Assembly (NCBI GenBank): GCA_900542375.1
Contig: UQNI01000032.1
Location: 1-22,212 of the forward strand
Length of the DNA stretch: 22,212 nt
Direction of reading: 5' to 3'
Source of the DNA: an uncultured Oscillospiraceae bacterium
GTDB taxonomy: Bacteria; Bacillota; Clostridia; Oscillospirales; Acutalibacteraceae
Numbering within the stretch: position 1 is the stretch's first letter; each line of letters opens with the position of its first letter. Both the position numbers and the translations under genes were made by a program. This document shows positions 1 through 6,730 of this stretch, one piece after another. Under the pieces are notes generated by a model. That model did no database searches, had not been told where the DNA came from, and saw nothing but the letters and a program-made list of their open reading frames with translations.

Positions 1-1231
1 TTTCTACTGTATTAAAGTCGCTGTCAGCGGTATTTACCCCTACAGGGACGCGACCGCCTCCCCAGGCTGCCCATGTGCCACCATAAAGTGCGCCCGGATT
101 TGTAGAAACCGTTGTTTCAAACAGACTGCCCACAGGATGCGATGCCAAAAAGATTGCGCTTGTTCCGATGTCCTCCACTGTAAGTGTAATATTACCTGTT
201 AACGCCTTACCATTGATAGTTTGGTTTGTAGGTACTGCGCCCACCTCTTCTGCGGTCGGCATTTGTATTAATTTACCGCTTTCGTTTAAACCTGCCACAC
301 CGTTCGCCTGATTTCGTTCTGAGCTTGCAATCGCACTGACATCCTGCGCCATTAATGTAATATTGCCTGACAATGCTTTTCCGTTGATAGTGGTTCCCAC
401 AGAAACCGCACCTATGTCATTGGCAGTTGGCATTTGCTGTAATTTACCGCTGCTGTCCAGTCCTGCAATTCCGTTTGGCTGATTTTTTTGCTCAAAAATT
501 GCCTCTTCTACCAATTCTCCTGCTACTTGCGCCATTTGTTCCACAGCTTGATTTGCTCTGTCCGCTGCTGTATTTGCTTGACTGACTGCTGCTTGTACAG
601 CAGTTTGAGCCTCTGTTACTGCTTGCTGTAATTGTTCGTCTCCATTGTCCAGCCAGTCGTCCACACTTTGCATTTTATGTAAGATTTCTTCATCTTTTAC
701 GGCCAGCCAATCTTTCATTTGACTTTGCATCTGTTGGGATAACGCATCAAAAGCATCATCGAATTCATTTAGTTTTTCGTTTAAGACTTCAGTTACAGTG
801 TCTATCAGTCCGTCCGCTTCTTTTAGTGCTTTTAACAATAATGTAAATTCATTGCTGCTTTCTATTGCTTTATCATCTTCCAAAGAACGGTCAATGATAA
901 TCGTTAAACCCAAAATTTTTAACAGAGAACCGTTTTTATCTATAATATGAATTTCACAATCGCAAATCGTACCTGCCACAGCACTCATTTGAGATGTTAA
1001 TTCTACTGAAATCAAACCGTTTTTTGCGTCAAGAATTTCACAGGTATTATATACAATGGTTTTGTCGGGTTTGGTCATATAAATCGCCGCTGTTTTTTCT
1101 GAAATATCCAACCGTTTGTCATGGTCATACAAAGACACTTCAATCCATCTGGCAGCAATCTCTCCTTGTACTGCCGTAACTACCGCATGTGCGTTACGCC
1201 AGACATTTAAGCATACCTTTTTTGATGTCAT
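1..1231 (-). CDS. phage baseplate upper protein / tail fibre (BppU-type), 3' end outside window
   Basis: An open frame of about 410 codons runs off the left edge. It starts at ATG 1229-1231, seven bases after the ribosome-binding site AGGAGG (complement of 1236-1241). Residues 1 to about 130 resemble the BppU N-terminal domain of Firmicute siphophage baseplates (MTSKKVCLNVWRNAHAVV, then beta-rich sequence with YMTKPDKT and IHIIDKNGSLLKI). A glutamine- and alanine-rich probable coiled coil follows (about 150-230). Next come two copies of a roughly 57-residue tail-fibre repeat containing GLDSSGKLQQMPTA and GLNESGKLIQMPTA, each followed by TINGKAL-GNITL. The visible end (LASHPVGSLFETTVSTNPGA, then a Gly/Trp-rich GGTW segment) looks like a phage tail-collar or gp9/10-type C-terminal domain. 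The role would be receptor binding or baseplate structure. No other late phage gene lies on the right side, so it may be a prophage border or an isolated remnant. Confidence 0.8.
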   Translation of the reverse strand, partial: MTSKKVCLNVWRNAHAVVTAVQGEIAARWIEVSLYDHDKRLDISEKTAAIYMTKPDKTIVYNTCEILDAKNGLISVELTSQMSAVAGTICDCEIHIIDKNGSLLKILGLTIIIDRSLEDDKAIESSNEFTLLLKALKEADGLIDTVTEVLNEKLNEFDDAFDALSQQMQSQMKDWLAVKDEEILHKMQSVDDWLDNGDEQLQQAVTEAQTAVQAAVSQANTAADRANQAVEQMAQVAGELVEEAIFEQKNQPNGIAGLDSSGKLQQMPTANDIGAVSVGTTINGKALSGNITLMAQDVSAIASSERNQANGVAGLNESGKLIQMPTAEEVGAVPTNQTINGKALTGNITLTVEDIGTSAIFLASHPVGSLFETTVSTNPGALYGGTWAAWGGGRVPVGVNTADSDFNTVE

Positions 1232-1377
1232 AGTTTCCTCCTTTATGTAATGTTATGATAGTTCCATTTTTACTTTATCAAAATAGACAAGAACAAATCG
1301 AACAACTGAGATTTTGTTCATAAAATTTCCAAATATATTTTCATATTCCTTACGTAATGTTCAAAAAATGTCCATAA

Positions 1378-1548
1378 TCTAGGATTAAAATAAAATCATT
1401 CCAAGAAGGAAAGGTAACATTACAATTACCTGAAATAATCGAAACTGCCCGCGTTATGGATTGGTCGGAATACCGGATCATAGCCAGAGCAGACCAAAAA
1501 TTCTTTCCATACGGAAATTCATATATATCATATTCTCATACTCCTCCT
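1378..1548 (+). pseudogene. possible decayed coding fragment (low confidence)
   Basis: From 1378 the + frame is open and protein-like, including VTLQLPEIIETARVMDWSEY and then RIIARADQKFFP. It has no start codon with a ribosome-binding site, and its codon pattern breaks down before the hairpin at 1550. The opposite strand is also open here (reading FPYGKNFWSALAMIRYSDQS), and has a strong AGGAGGAG whose nearest ATG frame stops after three codons. I cannot tell which strand was coding. I did not recognise a family. Confidence 0.2.
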
Positions 1549-1549
1549 A

Positions 1550-1576
1550 AATGCCGCTGTAAAGCGGTATTTTTTT
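1550..1576 (+). terminator. hairpin plus T-run, reads as + strand terminator
   Basis: AATGCCGCT (1550-1558) pairs with AGCGGTATT (1563-1571) around a GTAA loop, with one G-U pair. Seven T follow at 1570-1576. It would end a rightward transcript, although no intact + gene precedes it. Confidence 0.6.
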
Positions 1577-1876
1577 GTTCTCATCATGAAATCGTTTCGA
1601 TGTTTGATACATATTACAAAGAAACAACAGCTATTTGTAAATTTGTTTTGAAAATAATTACAACCTCTTTTATCATGTGGCAGATATTCGTAAAAATCAC
1701 GGTGTCAGTAAAAGCATTATCGTTGCCAAAACAGTTTTGAAATTGAATGTATATTATAAAACAAATCTTGTAATTTCCTCTTGTATGTATGAAAACGAAA
1801 TAACATGGAAAACAGTAAACATTGCCAACCATATTTTAATTATTTCCTGTTCATACTATAAACGGAGGTAATCAAC
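1577..1876. other. 300-bp spacer with no convincing gene
   Basis: A + frame open from 1641 to 1871 contains VADIRKNHGVSKSIIVAKTV, which has the look of a helix-turn-helix segment. It lacks a ribosome-binding site and degenerates into low-complexity sequence. It may be a decayed gene or chance. The leader and promoter of the small gene at 1877 should lie here, but I see no clear -35/-10 pair. Confidence 0.3.
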
Positions 1877-2053
1877 ATGCAGGAACCTTTTTTATGTTTA
1901 TCAGAGTTACTGGACCAAGATTTGTCCAGCTATGAATATTTTCATTCTTTGCCCTTGGAAGTTCAAAAGAAAATTGAAGAAAGTGATGTCAATTCATTTG
2001 CGGATATGCAGCAGATAGCTGAAAAAATAAAATCGGAACAAACACAAAAATAA
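1877..2053 (+). CDS. 58-residue conserved-looking hypothetical protein
   Basis: This small gene has a good ribosome-binding site (CGGAGG, 1862-1867, nine bases before the ATG) and a terminator hairpin directly after its stop. The product is acidic and soluble. It begins MQEPFLCLSELLDQDLSSYE, continues with HSLPLEVQKKIEESDVNSFA and ends in a lysine/glutamine-rich helix. No membrane segment, signal peptide or metal motif is visible. The pattern LP-EVQKKIE...SF-DMQ-IAEKIK resembles short proteins of unknown function that I recall from Clostridia, but I cannot assign a role. It is convergent with the amino acid transporter operon and shares that operon's terminator. The good translation signals and in-frame composition support a real gene. 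Confidence 0.7.
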   Translation: MQEPFLCLSELLDQDLSSYEYFHSLPLEVQKKIEESDVNSFADMQQIAEKIKSEQTQK

Positions 2054-2058
2054 AGAAA

Positions 2059-2088
2059 AAAACCACACACCGTATGGTGCGTGGTTTT
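2059..2088. terminator. bidirectional terminator between convergent genes
   Basis: AAAACCACACACC (2059-2071) pairs with GGTGCGTGGTTTT (2076-2088) around GTAT, with one mismatch. There are A and T tracts on both sides, so it can serve the 58-residue gene (+) and the transporter ATPase (-). Confidence 0.85.
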
Positions 2089-2091
2089 CTA

Positions 2092-2826
2092 TTATAAGAC
2101 GCAATTTAAGAATTCTTTTGTTCTTTGTTCTCTTGGATTTGCGAAAAATGCTTTTGCGGGACCTTCCTCCACTTTATAACCGTCTGCCATAAATACCACA
2201 CGGTCACTGACATCACGCGCAAATCCCATTTCATGGGTAACCACAATCATGGTCATACCGCCGGTTGCCAATTCCTTCATGACCTGCAATACGCCGCCTA
2301 CCATCTCAGGGTCCAAAGCGGAAGTCGGTTCGTCAAACAGCATCAAATCCGGTTCCATTGCCAAGGCGCGCGCTATGGCAACACGTTGTTTTTGTCCGCC
2401 TGACAGGTTGACCGGATATTCGGCTGCTTTATTTTTTAATCCAACACGGTCCAGCAATTCCAAAGCACGAACGTGTGCCTGTTCTTTTGACATCAGTTTC
2501 AAATCCACAGGGGCCAACATGATGTTCTTTTCTACGGTCAAATGAGGAAACAGATTAAAATGCTGAAATACCATGCCGATATGCTGTCTTAACTTGTTGA
2601 TATCCGCCTTTTTGTCGGTAATTTCTTTTCCATCTACCACAATGCTGCCTTTGGTCGGAGTTTCCAATAAATTGATACAGCGCAAAAACGTACTTTTACC
2701 GGAACCGGAGGGACCAATCAAACTGACAACTTCTCCTTGTTTTACGGTCATGTCAATGCCTTTTAATACTTCCAGTTTTCCGTAGTACTTATGCAAATCA
2801 GTTACCTGTACCTTTGAGTTTTCCAC
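2092..2826 (-). CDS. polar amino acid ABC transporter ATP-binding protein
   Basis: This is the ATPase subunit of a polar amino acid importer (GlnQ/HisP/ArtP type), working at the inner face of the membrane. At 244 residues it is full length. Visible motifs are Walker A GPSGSGKST (about 38-46), Q-loop MVFQHFNLFPH, signature LSGGQKQRVAIARAL, Walker B LMLFDEPTSALDPE and the switch histidine in VVTHEMGFA. The start is GTG at 2826, seven bases after AAGGAGG, and lies inside the last codons of the upstream permease fusion. The 29-bp overlap implies translational coupling and a shared operon. The QHFNLFPHLTV segment is typical of this subfamily. The substrate cannot be read from the sequence; glutamine, cystine or arginine are all possible. 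Confidence 0.95.
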   Translation of the reverse strand: MENSKVQVTDLHKYYGKLEVLKGIDMTVKQGEVVSLIGPSGSGKSTFLRCINLLETPTKGSIVVDGKEITDKKADINKLRQHIGMVFQHFNLFPHLTVEKNIMLAPVDLKLMSKEQAHVRALELLDRVGLKNKAAEYPVNLSGGQKQRVAIARALAMEPDLMLFDEPTSALDPEMVGGVLQVMKELATGGMTMIVVTHEMGFARDVSDRVVFMADGYKVEEGPAKAFFANPREQRTKEFLNCVL

Positions 2827-4318
2827 GGCGCAGCCTCCTTTCTACCACAGCAGACAATGCTGTAAGCAAAGATACCAAAATTAAATAGTAAATTGCCAAA
2901 ATCAAGTATGTGTTAAAGCTTTCCAAGTTTTGCGCCACAATGGCCTTACCCACTTTTGTAAGCTCTGCCAAACCAATGACGGATAGAATGGAAGAATCCT
3001 TCAGAGTAATAATAAACTGATTAATTACGGAAGGAATAACGATTCTGGCAGCCTGCGGCAAAATGACTTTCTGCATGGTTTTCATATAAGGCAAACCGAG
3101 AGAACGTGCTGCTTCCATCTGCCCCACATCCACAGCTTCAATACCGCTTCGGAAGATTTCAGACAAATAGGCGCCTGCATTCAAGGTAAGCGTAATGATA
3201 CTTGCTACCTCTACAGGCATGGTAAATCCAAACAATTTCGGAATACCGAAGTAAATCATAAATGCCTGTACAATCACAGGTGTACCGCGAATAACCCACA
3301 AATACACTCTTGTAATGGCATGCAGTACTTTATACTTGGAAAGACGCAGCGCACAGAACAACAGTCCCAATACAACCGCAAATACCAATGACACCGCTGT
3401 AATCCATAAAGTTACGCCTGCTGCCTGTACAAAACGCGGAAAGGTAGTTCCAAGCAGTGTAAAGAAGTTAACACCTTCATTGGATTCCACATTTGCCGCT
3501 GTACCGTCACCGGAAGAAATGTAGCTGTCTAAAATACGCTGATATTCTCCGCTGGCCTTTACATTTTCCAAGCCGTCGTTGAACATTTGAAGCAACTCTG
3601 CGTTTTGTCCTTTTTTTACACCAAGGCCGTAAGAAGAACCTGCTTCTTTTTCACCCACCAACTTTAGTCCGATGTCTTGGCTGATTGCATAACCCAACAC
3701 AGGGTAATCTTCAAAACAAGCCGCAGTATTGCCAAGCTTTACATCTTCATACATATTGGCGGAATCATCGAACGTAACAACGGAAAAACCGTATTGTTCG
3801 GACAGTTTATTTGCTAAAGTGGCACCTTCCGTACCGACTTTTACCGCTACTTTTTTTCCTCTTAAATCTTCATAACTTTGTATGGAATCATTTTCCTTAC
3901 TTACTGCCATGGAGATTCCCGAATCAAAGTAAGGGGTGGAAAAATCCATCTTCTTTTGGCGCTCTTCCGTAATGGAACAGCCTGCCAAAATGCCGTCTGC
4001 TTGTCCCGATTCTACCGCTTGCAATGCTGCGTCAAATCCAATGGCACGCGCTTCATACTCAAAGCCTTGGTCTTTTGCAATTGCTTCCAGTAATTCTACA
4101 TCAATACCCACACGGTTGCCCTGACTGTCTTCAAATTCAAACGGAGCAAACGTTGTATCCATTGCTATGATATATTTTTTTCCCGTACCGTTGCTCTGTT
4201 CTTCGTTCTCGCTTGCAGCGGCAGCGCTAAAGCAGGAAAAAACCGTTATCAGCATCAACAACAGCGCCGCCAAAGAAAACACTTGTTTTGTTCTGTTTTT
4301 CTTTTTTTGCATGCCCAC
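2798..4318 (-). CDS. fused amino acid substrate-binding protein / permease
   Basis: A single 506-residue polypeptide joins two transporter subunits that are usually separate. Residues about 10-35 form a signal or anchor segment (VFSLAALLLMLITVFSCFSA). Residues about 47-270 are a family 3 extracellular solute-binding domain (YIIAMDTTFAPFEFEDSQGN, then DVELLEAIAKDQGFEYE). Residues about 285-495 are a HisM/GlnP-type permease with several membrane segments and the coupling-loop motif EAARSLGLPYMKTMQKVILP. The likely start is GTG at 4318, about six bases after GGGAG; ATG 4312 is the alternative. It forms a two-gene operon with the ATPase at 2092. SBP-permease fusions are known in Firmicutes, for example among glutamine and arginine importers. 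The binding domain would sit tethered on the outer membrane face. Confidence 0.93.
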   Translation of the reverse strand: MGMQKKKNRTKQVFSLAALLLMLITVFSCFSAAAASENEEQSNGTGKKYIIAMDTTFAPFEFEDSQGNRVGIDVELLEAIAKDQGFEYEARAIGFDAALQAVESGQADGILAGCSITEERQKKMDFSTPYFDSGISMAVSKENDSIQSYEDLRGKKVAVKVGTEGATLANKLSEQYGFSVVTFDDSANMYEDVKLGNTAACFEDYPVLGYAISQDIGLKLVGEKEAGSSYGLGVKKGQNAELLQMFNDGLENVKASGEYQRILDSYISSGDGTAANVESNEGVNFFTLLGTTFPRFVQAAGVTLWITAVSLVFAVVLGLLFCALRLSKYKVLHAITRVYLWVIRGTPVIVQAFMIYFGIPKLFGFTMPVEVASIITLTLNAGAYLSEIFRSGIEAVDVGQMEAARSLGLPYMKTMQKVILPQAARIVIPSVINQFIITLKDSSILSVIGLAELTKVGKAIVAQNLESFNTYLILAIYYLILVSLLTALSAVVERRLRRGKLKGTGN

Positions 4319-4357
4319 TCATCACTCCCTAACAAAATGAAATACTTTCTATGGTAA

Positions 4358-4383
4358 CCAAACATATTCCCTCAGATGTTTGG
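4358..4383 (-). promoter_or_regulatory. inverted repeat in the transporter leader
   Basis: CCAAACAT and ATGTTTGG form perfect 8-bp arms around a 10-base loop. It sits in the 5' leader of the amino acid transporter, about 40 bases before the start codon. It could be an operator or a leader stem. No regulator is identified. Confidence 0.4.
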
Positions 4384-4417
4384 AAAACAAAAAACGTTAT
4401 ATTCCGTTTAACACAAC

Positions 4418-4445
4418 AAAAGACCGGGACAACTCCCGATCTTTT
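4418..4445 (-). promoter_or_regulatory. early leader hairpin, possible attenuator
   Basis: AAAAGACCGGGA and TCCCGATCTTTT pair with one internal mismatch around a 4-base loop. It lies roughly 20-50 bases downstream of the predicted transcription start of the transporter operon. On the minus strand it is followed by TTTTGTTGTG, a weak U-tract, so partial termination or attenuation is plausible. I do not recognise a T-box or a known riboswitch around it. Confidence 0.45.
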
Positions 4446-4471
4446 TACATATACACGGAAAATCTCAATTT

Positions 4472-4500
4472 ATTATACCGAATCACCGGTTTTCTGTCAA
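4472..4500 (-). promoter_or_regulatory. consensus sigma-A promoter for the amino acid transporter operon
   Basis: Minus strand TTGACA (4495-4500), a 17-base spacer and TATAAT (4472-4477) give a full match to consensus. The start would be near 4465, leaving a leader of about 145 nt. Confidence 0.85.
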
Positions 4501-4930
4501 TTAAAAATATATTTGTCCTATTCTTTGACAAAACAGTTTTGATTGATATCTGAAATTGTCAGCAGACAAAGCGGCTCACGGGCAAAGCGAATGCGATTCT
4601 GATATAAAACGTACAACGGGAAATGAAACAGCGCTGATATCTATCCGCAAAGAAGGTTTCATACAACACAAAAACTCCCTACCAAGCCTGTTTTGAACTG
4701 TCAATTTTCCTTTTGGAATTATTCTGCCTTTTCCTGTAACAACCGTCATATTTCAAAAATCACCATACAATAATTTGACATATCCCCTCCGCACTCTCGG
4801 TTGCTGCCGCAGACAAGATAAGCGCTAACGTCTTGCTTGCAAAATACACTGAGCTCAAATACAAAATGTTCCAAACTCTGTTTGGATGTATCAAAAAGAA
4901 ACCTGCAATCAGCACCGTAATTTCTCTCAC
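4501..4930. other. 430-bp spacer, no recognisable gene
   Basis: The spacer lies between the transporter promoter and the tRNA terminator. Short frames on both strands lack ribosome-binding sites and recognisable motifs. A + frame around 4550-4700 reads peptide-like near its end (ETALISIRKEGFIQHKNSLP), but it has no start signal and is not called. A small dyad CCAAAC-TCT-GTTTGG occurs near 4870-4886. Confidence 0.5.
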
Positions 4931-4970
4931 AAAAACAAAAAGAGTCCGAACGCAAAGTGCATTCGAACTC
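4931..4970 (-). terminator. terminator of tRNA-Leu
   Basis: Minus strand GAGTTCGAATGCA pairs with TGCGTTCGGACTC (13 bp, two G-U pairs) around a 3-base loop. It is followed by TTTTTGTTTTT and begins five bases after the tRNA 3' end. Confidence 0.9.
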
Positions 4971-4974
4971 AATT

Positions 4975-5061
4975 TGGTGCTGGTAGCCAGACTTGAACTG
5001 GCACGGTATTGCTACCGAGGGATTTTAAGTCCCTTGTGTCTGCCGATTCCACCATACCAGC
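4975..5061 (-). tRNA. tRNA-Leu (anticodon UAA)
   Basis: The 87-nt RNA has acceptor arms GCTGGTA/TACCAGC, discriminator A and an encoded CCA. The anticodon stem-loop is AGGGA-CTTAAAA-TCCCT, giving anticodon TAA. A long variable arm (CGGTAGCAATACCG) marks it as class II, and the T-loop is GTTCAAGTC. It reads UUA, and UUG by wobble. Confidence 0.97.
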
Positions 5062-5075
5062 GTGGAACGTTTGTT

Positions 5076-5104
5076 ATTATATCATAAGTAAATTACAAAA
5101 GCAA
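5076..5104 (-). promoter_or_regulatory. promoter of tRNA-Leu
   Basis: Minus strand TTGCTT (5099-5104), 17 bases, TATAAT (5076-5081), placed 14 bases before the tRNA 5' end. Confidence 0.75.
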
Positions 5105-5197
5105 GCATTTTATTTTGTAATTTTTATTTTTCTTTCGGACAAAAGTACATGGGATATGGTACATTCATATGTATTATCACATGTTCGTTTTCACGCC

Positions 5198-6352
5198 TCA
5201 ATCGTTGATGCCCGGAATACGAATATTGTATTTGCGGTAATACTCCTTTGTTTCGTCAACCCTGTAAACTTCACTTTTATGCTTCTCCCACAGCATGGTG
5301 AGAGGATAAAGATTAATCCAAATTTCGTTGCTGCTCTCTTTTTGAGATTCATCAAAAATAAGCTGCATACCCAAATGTAAATGCGGAACCTCAATATTAT
5401 TGGCATTCTCTTTTGTACTGTAACCTGTGTGTCCAACATATCCGATGACATCGCCCGCTTTTACCACTTTGCCTTCTTCAATGCCTTCCGCATAAGGACG
5501 ATTTTGACGCAAATGTGCGTAATAATAGTATCTGGTACCGTCCAAACTGCGTATTCCCAAACGCCAGCCTCCGTATTGATTCCAGCCGACCGCTTCCACA
5601 ATACCCGATTCAATCGCAATGACGGGCGTGCCTGTTTGCGCCATCAAATCATGCCCCAAATGCTGCCTTTTGTAGCCGTAAGTACGTTGAGCACCAAAAT
5701 CATCATAATGCTCAAAGGGATAATTTTTAGCAATGGGTGAATAAGCAATCAAACCGTATTTGTCCTGCCAAACCGTTTCTCCGTTTTCTGATGTTGTTTC
5801 TATTTGATAATCACCTACCATTCCACCCAGTACCGCAGTGTATGCTTTGCTGTAATAGGCATAATACTGCATTCCTTCTGAGAGAGATTCCATTGTTTCT
5901 CCCGACTGAAGTTTATCTACTAATGTATCCATGTCAGAGCTTTGATATTTTGAAAAATCTCCGCCGTATTTGGCTCCCAAATATGCCAGTAAATCAATCC
6001 AGCTGATTTTCACTTCCGCGTTTTCTTCATGGCTCTTAATGTCAATTTGCAGCGCTTTTTCCAGAGCCGCGTATGTGACATTAAATTCCACATACTTGAT
6101 AAACTCTTTCTTTTCCTCTGTCTGTGATTCTGTGGTCTGTGATTGCACAGATTCCTCAACATTGGATTCCCCGGCCGACTCCTGTATGGACTCTGCCGAG
6201 GTACTCTGTGATAACGATTCCGTTTGCATATCGGACACTGTGTATTGTCCCGTACAATAGATACCTGCAACAGTTCCGCCAATGGCGCCGCACACCCCGA
6301 TACAAACAACGGAAGCGATGATAATTGTTTTACGTTTGAAGTTGAATACCAT
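5198..6352 (-). CDS. membrane-anchored M23 family metallopeptidase
   Basis: The product is a probable cell-wall peptidase of the LytM/SpoIIQ type. The start chosen is ATG 6350-6352 (protein MVFNFKRKTIIIASVV), which sits eight bases after a GGGGG tract. An ATG at 6376 in the same frame has no ribosome-binding site. The mature length is 384 residues. An N-terminal membrane segment (about 8-30) is followed by a Ser/Glu-rich linker (about 38-80), a helical domain (about 85-190) and an M23 domain (about 215-340). Both zinc motifs are intact: HLGHD (HxxxD) and HLHLG (HxH). GIVEAVGWNQYGGWRLGIR and YYAHLRQN are typical M23 strands. It probably cleaves peptidoglycan peptide bonds outside the membrane. 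No strong terminator follows it. A sporulation role is possible but not shown by the sequence. Confidence 0.9.
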   Translation of the reverse strand: MVFNFKRKTIIIASVVCIGVCGAIGGTVAGIYCTGQYTVSDMQTESLSQSTSAESIQESAGESNVEESVQSQTTESQTEEKKEFIKYVEFNVTYAALEKALQIDIKSHEENAEVKISWIDLLAYLGAKYGGDFSKYQSSDMDTLVDKLQSGETMESLSEGMQYYAYYSKAYTAVLGGMVGDYQIETTSENGETVWQDKYGLIAYSPIAKNYPFEHYDDFGAQRTYGYKRQHLGHDLMAQTGTPVIAIESGIVEAVGWNQYGGWRLGIRSLDGTRYYYYAHLRQNRPYAEGIEEGKVVKAGDVIGYVGHTGYSTKENANNIEVPHLHLGMQLIFDESQKESSNEIWINLYPLTMLWEKHKSEVYRVDETKEYYRKYNIRIPGIND

Positions 6353-6360
6353 GTAATAAT

Positions 6361-6395
6361 CCCCCGCTTTGTTCATTCTTATGAAGCAGCGGGGG
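6361..6395 (-). promoter_or_regulatory. hairpin that contains the ribosome-binding site of the M23 gene
   Basis: CCCCCGCT (6361-6368) and AGCGGGGG (6388-6395) form a perfect GC-rich 8-bp stem with a 19-base loop. The only purine-rich tract before ATG 6352 (GGGGG on the minus strand) lies in this stem, and the upstream in-frame ATG 6376 lies in the loop. There is no U-tract, so a simple terminator is unlikely. Translational control or mRNA protection is inferred. Confidence 0.5.
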
Positions 6396-6410
6396 AAAAT
6401 ATTTCTTTAT

Positions 6411-6644
6411 TTACAAATCATCTGCATCTTGTACGGGAGCTTCATCGTCATAGGTCATTCCCGTATAACTGCCCAGCACGTCGGAATAAATGGGACCTTC
6501 TGTGTTGGAAAATGCTTGTGTATGGTCACATTTCCCACCGTGGCTTGTTCCGCTTTGCGTCTGATGCAGCGTTGCCGCAATATTTTTAATTCGTTTCATT
6601 TTCAAAGATGTTTTTCCATGTTCGCCGCGTCTGTAATGTCTCAC
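6411..6644 (-). CDS. 77-residue hypothetical protein with C-terminal SYTG...DADDL motif
   Basis: The start is GTG 6642-6644, eight bases after GGAGG. A nearer ATG gives only a short frame and is rejected. The N-terminal half is basic (RHYRRGEHGKTSLKMKRIKN). The C-terminal half is acidic and ends SDVLGSYTGMTYDD, then EAPVQDADDL. I recall this ending, GSYTG-x-DD-P-QDADDL, from many short uncharacterised clostridial proteins, so it is probably a conserved family, but I know of no function. No membrane segment or signal is visible. The gene lies 58 bp upstream of the M23 peptidase start on the same strand, so the two may share a transcript. Confidence 0.7.
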   Translation of the reverse strand: MRHYRRGEHGKTSLKMKRIKNIAATLHQTQSGTSHGGKCDHTQAFSNTEGPIYSDVLGSYTGMTYDDEAPVQDADDL

Positions 6645-6677
6645 CTTTCATACCTCCGCACACCAATCAAAATAGGC

Positions 6678-6714
6678 AAAAAAATTGCTCCCTCCTTATT
6701 ATAAGTAGGAGCAA
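6678..6714 (-). terminator. terminator after the TcdA-like gene
   Basis: Minus strand TTGCTCC ... GGAGCAA (7 bp), with CTTA/TAAG inside the loop, is followed by seven T (6678-6684). It starts 17 bases after the stop at 6731. Confidence 0.8.
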
Positions 6715-6730
6715 AGCAATTATTACTGTT

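Noticed and set aside
4501..4930. A small RNA or riboswitch between the transporter promoter and the tRNA
   Set aside because: No promoter-terminator pair encloses it apart from the tRNA's own signals, and no known RNA consensus was recognised.
4746..4972. Two overlapping minus-strand frames of about 70 codons
   Set aside because: They begin inside the tRNA terminator hairpin, have no ribosome-binding site and look like chance hydrophobic translations of AT-rich DNA.
5139..5150. ACAAAAGTACAT near the M23 gene, similar to the recombinase core
   Set aside because: It matches only the left half of the core, with no dyad or second copy nearby, so it is likely chance.
6600..6656. ATG directly after GGAGG as the start of a gene upstream of the DADDL protein
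   Set aside because: That frame gives only about 21 codons before a stop. The GTG eight bases after GGAGG opens the longer frame with the recognisable C-terminus.
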